Source: CAYMRB01 sp964392615
Lineage (GTDB): Bacteria > Planctomycetota > UBA8108
Length of the DNA stretch: 6,419 nucleotides
Direction of reading: 5' to 3'
NCBI GenBank assembly: GCA_964392615.1
Contig: CAYMRB010000519.1
Span: 1-6,419 of the forward strand
This document shows, piece by piece, positions 1 through 6,387 of the stretch. The notes beneath the pieces are model-generated. The model ran no database searches. It worked only from the letters and a program-made list of their open reading frames with translations, and had not been told where the DNA came from. How positions within the stretch are numbered: the stretch's first letter is position 1; every line of letters begins with the position of its first letter. Made by a program: the position numbers and the translations under genes.

Positions 1-1
1 C

Positions 2-394
2 CTGTTGGTGCCGCGACGTCCGACCGAGGTTCACGTCGTCGGCGCCGTCTTCAATCAGCCCACCCTGCTGTACCAGGAGGATCGGACGTCGGGCGAGTAC
101 CTGAAGGAGTGCGGCGGCCACACGGACACGGCCGATATGTCGATCGCGTATATCATCCGCGCCGACGGCACGGCGGACAGCGCTCGCGATGCGTCCGGCT
201 GGCCGCATTGGGACTCCGACCGAGGACGCTTCTCGTATGGCGGTCTGCTCAGCATGGGGCTCGGCCCAGGTGACACGCTTGTCGTGCCGTACGACGTCAA
301 GCCGCAGCTGAGTGCGCTCGGCCTGACGAAGACCGTCACGGAAATCCTCTTCAACGTGGCCTTCGCGACAGGTGTTGTCATTGCCGCTCTGTGA
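2..394 (+). CDS. Polysaccharide export protein, SLBB domain, C-terminal part (5' end outside window)
   Basis: This is the last 130 codons of a Wza/KpsD-like outer-membrane polysaccharide export protein. The reading frame is open from the first bases of the window, so the real start lies upstream; the TTG at 5 is not a convincing start. What is seen: the fragment begins with EVHVVGAVFNQP (residues 9-20), the typical first strand of an SLBB domain. It continues with an AGG-like turn (ECGGHTDTAD), then IIRADGT, and a PGDTLVVPYDV segment. The protein ends in a hydrophobic or amphipathic helix of about 20-25 residues (roughly 106-130, TKTVTEILFNVAF and onward). Family knowledge: SLBB domains stack in the periplasmic ring of Wza, and the C-terminal helix lines the outer-membrane pore through which polymer leaves the cell. 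The stop codon (392-394) lies one base before the chosen start of the Wzi-like gene, so the two are almost certainly co-transcribed. The missing N-terminal part should hold a signal peptide and the Poly_export domain. Confidence 0.88.
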   Translation: MLVPRRPTEVHVVGAVFNQPTLLYQEDRTSGEYLKECGGHTDTADMSIAYIIRADGTADSARDASGWPHWDSDRGRFSYGGLLSMGLGPGDTLVVPYDVKPQLSALGLTKTVTEILFNVAFATGVVIAAL

Positions 395-395
395 T

Positions 396-1943
396 GTGAT
401 TTCGCAGCGTACCCTGCTCGTCGCCGCCGCGCTTGTCGCGCTGAGCGTCGGGTGTAGCCCTCTGCCGACTCGTCACTCTCCCGTGGCGCGGGTCGGCGGG
501 CGTTTGGCGCACCAGGCGCGTCGGGCGGATGCGCTCGGGCTGACGCCGGCTGCGGCGCACGCGATGGGGTCGGCGCGGGTCGGCGACCTCGTTCGTGCGA
601 TCGGCGCGATTCGGCGGCCCGAGGATCGCACGAGCGCGGATGGGGAGTCGGTCGAGCCGACTGCCGATCAGGCCTGGGCCCGCGACCTGGCGAAAGAGCA
701 CCGCCACGAGATCGATGACAGCTACGAGACCGCCGGATCGGGGGCGACGTATTTCCAACCGGTGTCCGAGGCCCGAGTGCGAGCCCTCTACGTCGAGGAG
801 CCCTTCAGCACCTACAACGAACAGGGACGGGAGTTTCATGACGGTCTCAATCTGTACATGTCGGACCGAGCCGTCGTGCGCCTCGTCGAGCACGTCGTGT
901 TCACCGCCGAGCCCGAGTTCTCCGTAGTACAGAATTCGCGGACGCGGCAGAGTCCGGGTGACGACGAGGACTACACGCTGCGGTTCCAGGAGCTGGCGCT
1001 CAGCACCCGCTTCGGTTTTGCGGAGATGACCGTGGGCCGCACGCCGCTCTGGTGGGGGCCTGGCCGGCACGGCGCGTTGCTCGTCAGCAACAACGCGCGA
1101 CCGTTCGACCTGATCAAGCTCGGAACAGCCGGGCCGCAGCTTCTGCCCGGATGGCTCGGTTACCTCGGGCACGTTCAGGCGGAGACCTTCGTGGCCCGCA
1201 TGGAGACAGACCGGGCCGTCTCGGAGCCGTACATCTGGGGCCTGCGGGTCAGCACGCGTCTGAATCCGTGGATCGAGTTCGGCGCGTCGCGTACGGCGCA
1301 GTTCGGCGGGCGAGGGCGGGCCGTGGGCTGGGGCACCGTCCGCGACGTCGTTCTGGCCGACACCGAAAACGACCCGGGCGACCCGGGCAACCAGATCGCC
1401 TCGCTCGACGTCCGGTTCATCCTGCCGTTTCCCTGGCAGCCGCTCGAGCTCTACGCCGAGGTCGGCGGCGAGGACGAGGCGGGCGGGTTCTTTTCGAAGA
1501 CCGCGTGGCTCGCCGGCGTGTACCTGCCGAGGATCGGGCCGTGGAATCAGCTCGAGCTGACGGTCGAGGTCGCCGACACCAAGGTCAGCGGCAGCCCCGG
1601 GGTCTGGTACTCCAATCGCCACTATCCCGACGGGTATACGTATCACGAGCAGGTCATCGGCCACCACCTAGGTGCAGACGGGCTCGATATTTTCTCCGAA
1701 TTGCGCCTTCATCCGACGAGCGATGTCGAGGTTTTCGCATCGTTCGGCTTCGAGGAGCACTTCCGGCAGTCGCCGGTGCGGGAGAGGGTCTATCAGGTGC
1801 GCGCAGGCGTCGAAGCGCGCGTGTGGCGGCGGCTGTGGCTACATCTCGTGTGGGGCATCGACCTATGGCGCAACTTCCGCCAGGTCGACGGCGACGACGA
1901 AGTCGGGCACGGGCTGGGTGTGGGCGCTCGCTGGACCATGTAG
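396..1943 (+). CDS. Capsule assembly Wzi family outer-membrane protein
   Basis: This is a 515-residue outer-membrane beta-barrel of the Wzi family, which in E. coli helps anchor and organise capsular polysaccharide at the cell surface. What is seen: an N-terminal signal (MISQRTLLVAAALVALSVGC) with a lipobox-like LSVGC ending at Cys19. An Ala/Arg-rich, probably helical linker covers about residues 20-115. The Wzi-like region runs from about 118 to the end and includes the signature WWGPGRHG...SNNARPFD at 219-238. Alternating hydrophobic strands follow, and a Tyr-rich HYPDGYTYHEQVIGHH segment lies near residue 410. The GTG at 396 is preferred because it gives a compact signal peptide (short n-region with Arg, then the hydrophobic core). 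GTG at 372 would add eight residues and overlap the upstream gene. No strong Shine-Dalgarno is visible for either start, which fits translational coupling to the export gene. The protein ends in RWTM rather than a terminal aromatic residue. Wzi-family assignment is firm; lipidation is an inference. Confidence 0.88.
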   Translation: MISQRTLLVAAALVALSVGCSPLPTRHSPVARVGGRLAHQARRADALGLTPAAAHAMGSARVGDLVRAIGAIRRPEDRTSADGESVEPTADQAWARDLAKEHRHEIDDSYETAGSGATYFQPVSEARVRALYVEEPFSTYNEQGREFHDGLNLYMSDRAVVRLVEHVVFTAEPEFSVVQNSRTRQSPGDDEDYTLRFQELALSTRFGFAEMTVGRTPLWWGPGRHGALLVSNNARPFDLIKLGTAGPQLLPGWLGYLGHVQAETFVARMETDRAVSEPYIWGLRVSTRLNPWIEFGASRTAQFGGRGRAVGWGTVRDVVLADTENDPGDPGNQIASLDVRFILPFPWQPLELYAEVGGEDEAGGFFSKTAWLAGVYLPRIGPWNQLELTVEVADTKVSGSPGVWYSNRHYPDGYTYHEQVIGHHLGADGLDIFSELRLHPTSDVEVFASFGFEEHFRQSPVRERVYQVRAGVEARVWRRLWLHLVWGIDLWRNFRQVDGDDEVGHGLGVGARWTM

Positions 1944-2124
1944 GTTTTTTCCTCGACCCGGTGCGAGCGATTCTATAACGTACACGGAGACCCGTGCTTG
2001 TGTGCAGGCACCGTCGAGTTCTGCGCGGCGGGTCGTAGCGAATCGGCTGAGGTGGAGTCGAAGAGTCGATTGCCCGATGGCTCGCGCGTCTCGCGTGTCC
2101 TTCGGCGTTTGCTGAGAGTGGTAG

Positions 2125-2140
2125 AGGTGGCAATCCGCCT
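2125..2140 (+). other. Short potential RNA hairpin in the intergenic gap
   Basis: AGGTGG and CCGCCT pair across a CAAT loop, giving six base pairs, one of them G-U. No T-run follows, so it is not a terminator. It may be part of a structured leader or may be chance in GC-rich DNA. Confidence 0.2.
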
Positions 2141-2184
2141 GGTCGCGGGGTGTAGCCATCGGATCTGGTGCATGTGCAACCGCG

Positions 2185-2196
2185 GTCGACGTCGAC
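2185..2196. repeat. 12-bp perfect palindrome GTCGACGTCGAC
   Basis: The sequence reads identically on both strands over 12 bp and also consists of two tandem GTCGAC units. It lies 205 bp upstream of the dehydratase start. It could be an operator half-site pair for a dimeric regulator, but self-complementary words of this type arise by chance fairly often in GC-rich genomes, and no second copy was noticed in the gap. Confidence 0.25.
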
Positions 2197-2385
2197 GATA
2201 TCGGCGTTCAGTCGGATTGCTCTAAGAGCCGAAGTACTCCTTGAGTTGGCATCGCTCGAGCCGCCGTCCGGAGTGGTCGCGGTGAGAGTCTCGCGGTCCG
2301 CCGAGGTCGTGAGAGCGCGCCGTACCACGATGGGGCGGTCCGCTCGCGCGCACTCGGTCCGCACGACACCGCGTCCAGCCAGAGT

Positions 2386-2393
2386 GGAGAGGA
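2386..2393 (+). promoter_or_regulatory. Ribosome binding site for the dehydratase gene
   Basis: GGAGAGGA is a strong Shine-Dalgarno match seven bases before the GTG at 2401. It decides this start codon and is the clearest translation signal in the window. The other starts, at 396, 4438 and 6384, lack a comparable one. Confidence 0.75.
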
Positions 2394-2400
2394 TTCCGAG

Positions 2401-4362
2401 GTGGGACTGAGGAGACAGAAGTACGTCCTGGTCGGTCTCGATGCGGTCCTACTGACCGTGGCGTACGTGACGGCCTTCCTGCTGCGTCTGAGCTGGAGCG
2501 AGCTGACCGCGCACGTTGGTACGATCGCCACGACGTTGCCGATCGTGCTGTCTATCTCCCTCTTCGTCCACCTGAGAAACGGGCTCTTCAACGCGGTCCT
2601 CCGATACGCGAGCCTCGAGACCGCGGTCGCGGTCGCGCGCAGCGTCATGTGGTCGGTCGCGATCTCATGTCTGGCGATCTTCCTTCTCTTCCGGCTCGAG
2701 GGCGTTCCGCGCAGCGTCTTTCTGATCTACGCCATGGAAGCCCTGATTCTCGTCGGGGCTGCGCGCATCGCCGTACGCGTTCTTCGGGACCGCCGCCGGC
2801 GTCACGAGTCGCGAAGCGGCACGGCCGACCTCGCGCCGGTTCTTCTCTATGGCGCCGGAGGTACGGCGGAGCTCGTGCTGCGCGGGCTGGGTAGCTCGCC
2901 GGAGCTCGGCTACGCGGCGGTAGGCCTGATCGACGACAACCCGGCTCACAAGGGCAAGCAGATCCGCGGTCTGCCGATCTTCGGCGGCGTCGATCTCCTG
3001 CGGGGCGTGCTCGAGAGGGTGCGGGTAGAGGAGGTTTGGGTCTGCATCGCGGGCCTCGCCGGCGAGCGGCTGCGGGCCGTCTACGAGGCGGCCACGGCAC
3101 GCGGCGTCCGCGTCAAGATTCTGCCGCGGCTGCGGCATGCGCTTCTCGGCGAGGATCTCGGCCGCTTTCAGGAACCGGACATTTCCGACCTCCTCCGCCG
3201 TCCGCCACGCAGCCTCGACCGTGTCCGCATGAAGAGCTGGCTGCAAGGGCGACGAGTGCTGATCACGGGAGCTGGCGGCAGCATCGGCAGCGAGCTCGCG
3301 CGACAGGTCGCCGCGCTCGGCCCGGAATCGCTGGCGCTCTGTGATGCGTGCGAGGCGAATCTCTTCGAGATCCATCGCGAGCTCGGACCGCTTCACGGCG
3401 AGCTGCTCGGGGAGCCGTTTCTCGTCGACGTGCGCGATCGCGCCGGTGTCGCGCGAATGTTCCGTGACGCTCGGCCAGAGATCGTCTTTCACGCCGCGGC
3501 GTACAAGCACGTGCCGCTCGTCGAGCTCAATCCGTGCGAGGGTGTGCTGACGAACGTCGCGGGACTGTGCAACGTCGCGCTCTCGGCGGCGGAGTTCGGT
3601 GTCGTCGACTTCGTCTTCATATCGACTGACAAGGCGGTCCGCCCGGCGAACGTCATGGGCGCGACGAAGCGCCTCGGCGAGCTCATCGTGCAGGCCCTGG
3701 ATGCCGGGGAGGACACGTGTTTCTCCGCGGTTCGATTCGGCAACGTGCTGGGTTCCTCCGGCAGCGTGGTGCCGATCTTCCAGGAGCAGATCCAGCGCGG
3801 TGGTCCCGTGACCGTCACGCACGAGGAGATGACGCGATACTTCATGCTCGTCTCCGAGGCCGTGGAGTTGGTGATCCAGGCCGGCAGTATCGGACGTGGC
3901 GGCGAGGTCTTCATCCTGGACATGGGTGAGCCCGTGCGTATCGCGGACATGGCTCGTGACCTGATCCGCCTGATGGGGAAGGAGCCGGAGACCGAGGTCC
4001 CGATCCGGTTTACCGGGCCGCGTCCCGGGGAGAAGGTGCACGAGGAGCTCCTCATCGGTGAGCGCGACTCACAGACGTCGTTCGAGGACATCTGGATCGA
4101 CGGCGAGCCACCTTCCTCCATGCCGTGGGGCGAGCTCTCGGCCACGCTGAGCGATCTGTTCGTCCCCGCGCGCGGCGGTGACAGCGCGCGAGTGCTCCAC
4201 GATCTGGGCGAGCTCGTCTCCGGCTTCGCGCCGACGTTTGAAGAGACACGCGCGCACGTCGACGTCCCGTTGCGAACCGCCAAGCGGCTCGCCGACCGCG
4301 AGGTGGCGGGACAGCGCTCGCGACTCGTCGAGGCCGAGACCCACCGCGTGTCGTTGCAGTGA
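2401..4362 (+). CDS. Membrane-bound nucleotide-sugar 4,6-dehydratase (CapD/WbpM/PglF type)
   Basis: This is a 653-residue inner-membrane enzyme expected to convert an NDP-hexose, typically UDP-GlcNAc, to the 4-keto-6-deoxy sugar. That is the first step towards sugars such as QuiNAc, FucNAc or bacillosamine for surface polysaccharides. What is seen: about four membrane segments (roughly residues 8-29, 41-57, 82-99, 105-125). A first Rossmann-like CoA-binding region follows, with YGAGGTAE near 150 and GLIDDNP near 175. The catalytic short-chain dehydrogenase domain starts near 284 and has the NAD-binding TGAGGSIG (289-296), HAAAYKHVP (364-372) and STDKAVRPANVMGATKR (408-424). RFGNVLGSSGSV (445-456) and RPGEKVHEELL (541-551) are also typical. 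The catalytic triad is Ser408, Met419, Lys423, with Met in place of the usual Tyr, as in WbpM-type enzymes. Length matches the long, membrane-anchored family members. The final 50 or so residues are hydrophilic and not recognisably conserved. The exact substrate cannot be read from sequence. Confidence 0.94.
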   Translation: MGLRRQKYVLVGLDAVLLTVAYVTAFLLRLSWSELTAHVGTIATTLPIVLSISLFVHLRNGLFNAVLRYASLETAVAVARSVMWSVAISCLAIFLLFRLEGVPRSVFLIYAMEALILVGAARIAVRVLRDRRRRHESRSGTADLAPVLLYGAGGTAELVLRGLGSSPELGYAAVGLIDDNPAHKGKQIRGLPIFGGVDLLRGVLERVRVEEVWVCIAGLAGERLRAVYEAATARGVRVKILPRLRHALLGEDLGRFQEPDISDLLRRPPRSLDRVRMKSWLQGRRVLITGAGGSIGSELARQVAALGPESLALCDACEANLFEIHRELGPLHGELLGEPFLVDVRDRAGVARMFRDARPEIVFHAAAYKHVPLVELNPCEGVLTNVAGLCNVALSAAEFGVVDFVFISTDKAVRPANVMGATKRLGELIVQALDAGEDTCFSAVRFGNVLGSSGSVVPIFQEQIQRGGPVTVTHEEMTRYFMLVSEAVELVIQAGSIGRGGEVFILDMGEPVRIADMARDLIRLMGKEPETEVPIRFTGPRPGEKVHEELLIGERDSQTSFEDIWIDGEPPSSMPWGELSATLSDLFVPARGGDSARVLHDLGELVSGFAPTFEETRAHVDVPLRTAKRLADREVAGQRSRLVEAETHRVSLQ

Positions 4363-4399
4363 TCCTCCTTCGGCAGCAAGGGCGGCGCGCGGTCGATCG

Positions 4400-4428
4400 T
4401 TGCCGTCTGCCCAGCCGTGTGCTACAAG
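4400..4428 (+). promoter_or_regulatory. Candidate sigma-70-type promoter directly upstream of the amidotransferase gene
   Basis: TTGCCG (4400-4405) and TACAAG (4423-4428) are separated by 17 bp, and each matches four of six consensus bases. A TG at 4420-4421 gives the extended -10 form TGnTACAAG. Transcription would be expected to begin around 4434-4436, only a few bases before the ATG at 4438, giving a leaderless or nearly leaderless mRNA. This agrees with the lack of a Shine-Dalgarno before that ATG. It is a pattern match in a 75-bp spacer and could be chance. Confidence 0.35.
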
Positions 4429-4437
4429 TACGGCACC

Positions 4438-6387
4438 ATGTGCGGAATCGCCGGCTGCTGGTTGAAACGTCCCGTCGGTGACGGGGACATAGCGATCGTC
4501 GCGCGCGCGTCGGAGGCGCTCGCCCACCGCGGGCCTGACAGCGATGGCGTCTGGGTCGATCGCGGCGCCGGGGTGGTTCTGGCGCATCGTCGCCTGTCGA
4601 TCGTCGACCTTTCGCCCACGGGGCATCAGCCGATGGTCTCCGCGTCGGGCCGCTACTGCGTCGCATACAACGGCGAGATCTACGATTTCGTCGAGCGCCG
4701 TCAGGAGCTCGAGGCGTCGGGCGCGCGCTTCCGCGGCGATAGTGATACGGAAGTCCTGCTCGAGCTTCGCGCGCAGCGCGGACCGGAGTTTCTGCGCGAC
4801 CTGCGCGGGATGTTCGCGCTGGCGGTGTGGGACGCCGAGGAGCAGCGGCTGCTGCTGGCGCGTGATCGTGTCGGAAAGAAGCCGCTTCATTGGTGCGTGA
4901 CGCCTCACGGTCTCTACTTCGCGTCCGAGATCAGCGCGCTTCACGGCATGCTGGTTTCGCAGCCGGGTGCCGAGCCGTCGATCGATCCGGTCGCGCTCGA
5001 CGGCTATCTCACCTACGGCGCCGTGCTGGGCGAGCGGACGATCTGGGCGGGCGTCGAGAGCCTGCTGCCGGGGACGTCGATGACGTTCGACGGTCCCTGT
5101 CAACGGGGGGCGTCCGAGCGCTACTGGCAGATCGACTGGACGCGTCAGGTCGACGTCGGTTTCGACGCCGCGGTCGAGCGGACAGGCGAGATCCTGCGGG
5201 ACGCGACACGCCTGCGATTGCGTGCCGACGTCGAGGTCGGCGTGCTGCTGTCGGGCGGCATCGACAGCGGGCTCGTCGCGGCGCTGGCCGCCGAGACGGC
5301 GTCCGGGCCCGTGGCGACATTCTCGATCGGATTCGCTGACGCGAAGTTCGACGAGCGGGCGCTGGCGCGTACGGTCGCCGAGCGCTACGGGACGGAGCAC
5401 CACGAGATTCTGATCGAGGACGACGTCGAGGCCGCCGTGCCGCGCATCCTCGCGGCGTACGGCGAGCCGTTCGCGGACGACTCGGCCATCCCGTCGTGGT
5501 TTGTCGCCAAGCACGCGCGCAGACACCGCAAGGTCGTCCTCAACGGCGACGGCGGTGACGAGCTCTTCTGCGGCTATCGTCGCCACCGGGCGGCCCGCTG
5601 CATCGAGCAGCTTCGGCGCCTGCTGCCGTTCCTGACGGCACCCGCGGCGATGGGCGTCGCACGGCGCATCCTGCCACGCCCGCGTGGGCACCGTACTCGC
5701 TACGCGTTCCTGCATCGCGTCGTCCGCGCTCTCGCGGCGAAGGGCGAGAGTCGAAGTCTCGTCCTGTCGTCAGACGGCTTCACCGCTGACGAGAGGCGGC
5801 GACTCTACGGCGACTCCGGAGTCGGCGACATCCGCGGCACGTTTCTGCCGGAACACCTCGAACCGCTGCGGGCGCTCGACGACCTCGAGCGCCTCGTCGC
5901 GCTCGACTTCGAGGCGAGCCTGCCCGATGCGCTTCTCGTGAAGATGGACATCGCGACCATGGCCCACTCGCTGGAGGCACGGTCGCCGTTCCTCGATCAG
6001 GAGCTGGTCGAGTGGGCGTTCTCGTTGCCGTGGTCCGTGCGGCTGCGCGGCCGGGAGACGAAGCCCGTCCTGCGGGCGCTCGCCGCGCGCTACCTGCCCG
6101 ACGCGGTCGTCAACGCGCCGAAGCGGGGCTTCGAGGCGCCGCTGCGGGATTGGCTGGAAGGCGGGCTCGCGGAGTTGCGCGACGACGCGATCCTCGCCTC
6201 GGGGGGGCTCTTGGCCGAGCGTTTCGATCGCGGATACCTCGAGTCGTTGCTGCGAGGGCGCGACAAGGAGCGCGTCGAGCCGGGGCGCTGGTCGCGTCTC
6301 GTGTGGACGCTGCTCGCCCTCGCCGTTTGGGATCGCGAGTGCGTCCGCGGGTCGACGATTCGCACCTCGAAGATCGAGACGCCATGA
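4438..6387 (+). CDS. asnB: Asparagine synthase (glutamine-hydrolysing) type amidotransferase of a polysaccharide locus
   Basis: This 649-residue class II glutamine amidotransferase transfers ammonia from glutamine to an ATP-activated carboxylate: aspartate in classical AsnB, possibly another acid here. The start is ATG 4438 because it places the catalytic Cys at position 2 (MCGIAGCW), exposed after Met removal; an in-frame GTG at 4417 would bury it. Glutaminase domain, about 2-215: RLSIVDLS (52-59), YNGEIYD (77-83), SDTEV (102-106) and RDRVGKKPL (142-150). Synthetase domain, about 240-635: ATP-pyrophosphatase loop SGGIDSG (272-278), GEPFADDSAIPSW (342-354), NGDGGDELFCGY (369-380), EARSPFLD (513-520) and PKRGFEAPL (561-569). 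All key residues appear intact. At 649 residues it is longer than E. coli AsnB (about 554) and resembles the amidotransferases found in exopolysaccharide and exosortase-associated clusters. It follows the dehydratase by 75 bp and overlaps the next gene by four bases. Family assignment is firm; the acceptor is unknown. Confidence 0.93.
   Translation: MCGIAGCWLKRPVGDGDIAIVARASEALAHRGPDSDGVWVDRGAGVVLAHRRLSIVDLSPTGHQPMVSASGRYCVAYNGEIYDFVERRQELEASGARFRGDSDTEVLLELRAQRGPEFLRDLRGMFALAVWDAEEQRLLLARDRVGKKPLHWCVTPHGLYFASEISALHGMLVSQPGAEPSIDPVALDGYLTYGAVLGERTIWAGVESLLPGTSMTFDGPCQRGASERYWQIDWTRQVDVGFDAAVERTGEILRDATRLRLRADVEVGVLLSGGIDSGLVAALAAETASGPVATFSIGFADAKFDERALARTVAERYGTEHHEILIEDDVEAAVPRILAAYGEPFADDSAIPSWFVAKHARRHRKVVLNGDGGDELFCGYRRHRAARCIEQLRRLLPFLTAPAAMGVARRILPRPRGHRTRYAFLHRVVRALAAKGESRSLVLSSDGFTADERRRLYGDSGVGDIRGTFLPEHLEPLRALDDLERLVALDFEASLPDALLVKMDIATMAHSLEARSPFLDQELVEWAFSLPWSVRLRGRETKPVLRALAARYLPDAVVNAPKRGFEAPLRDWLEGGLAELRDDAILASGGLLAERFDRGYLESLLRGRDKERVEPGRWSRLVWTLLALAVWDRECVRGSTIRTSKIETP

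Larger units (their letters stand above)
1944..2400. other. 457-bp gene-free gap between export and biosynthesis genes
   Basis: No convincing gene was found here on either strand: the short frames present have Arg/Ser-rich, low-complexity translations, no family signature and mostly no ribosome binding site. The stretch opens with six T residues (1945-1950), but no stable hairpin precedes them, so it does not qualify as an intrinsic terminator. A TATAAC hexamer (1974-1979) lacks a good -35 partner. Small inverted repeats are present: a 6-bp stem at 1994-2011, a 6-bp stem with a CAAT loop at 2125-2140 (one G-T pair), a 12-bp palindrome at 2185-2196 and GCTCTAAGAGC at 2219-2229. The only clear signal is the Shine-Dalgarno at its end. 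The rest of the locus is tightly packed, so the gap probably holds a promoter or a long 5' leader for the downstream biosynthesis genes (inference). Confidence 0.5.

Noticed and set aside
378..1667. Minus-strand open frame (429 codons) opposite the Wzi-like gene
   Set aside because: Antisense shadow; composition dominated by Arg, Val, Leu and Asp with no motif.
1945..1950. Run of six T just after the Wzi-like stop as an intrinsic terminator
   Set aside because: No stable GC-rich hairpin could be found immediately upstream.
1052..1978. Plus-strand frame of 308 codons overlapping the Wzi-like gene
   Set aside because: Arg/Ala-rich out-of-frame translation of the Wzi barrel region, with no domain.
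1974..1979. TATAAC as a -10 promoter element
   Set aside because: No acceptable -35 hexamer at 16-18 bp and no extended -10; it would also give a leader of more than 400 nt.
2168..2410. Possible small plus-strand gene of 80 codons in the gap
   Set aside because: Overlaps the well-supported dehydratase start, has no good ribosome binding site, and its Arg/Ser/Val-rich translation matches nothing I recognise.
2916..2923. GGCGGTAG, identical to the core of the ops element bound by RfaH in capsule operons
   Set aside because: It lies inside the dehydratase coding region, encoding ordinary residues of the CoA-binding domain, not in a leader. An 8-base match is likely by chance in GC-rich DNA.
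2665..4041. Long minus-strand open frame (458 codons) opposite the dehydratase
   Set aside because: Antisense shadow of a gene with a full set of conserved motifs; no family signature and no ribosome binding signal recognised.
4417..4437. In-frame GTG at 4417 as the start of the amidotransferase
   Set aside because: It would add seven residues before the Met-Cys pair and block the N-terminal Cys nucleophile needed for glutamine hydrolysis.
4069..5715. Long minus-strand open frame (548 codons) opposite the dehydratase end and the amidotransferase
   Set aside because: It runs antisense to two genes with intact family motifs, is Arg/Asp/Ala-rich without recognisable domains, and is what GC-rich codon use produces on the opposite strand.
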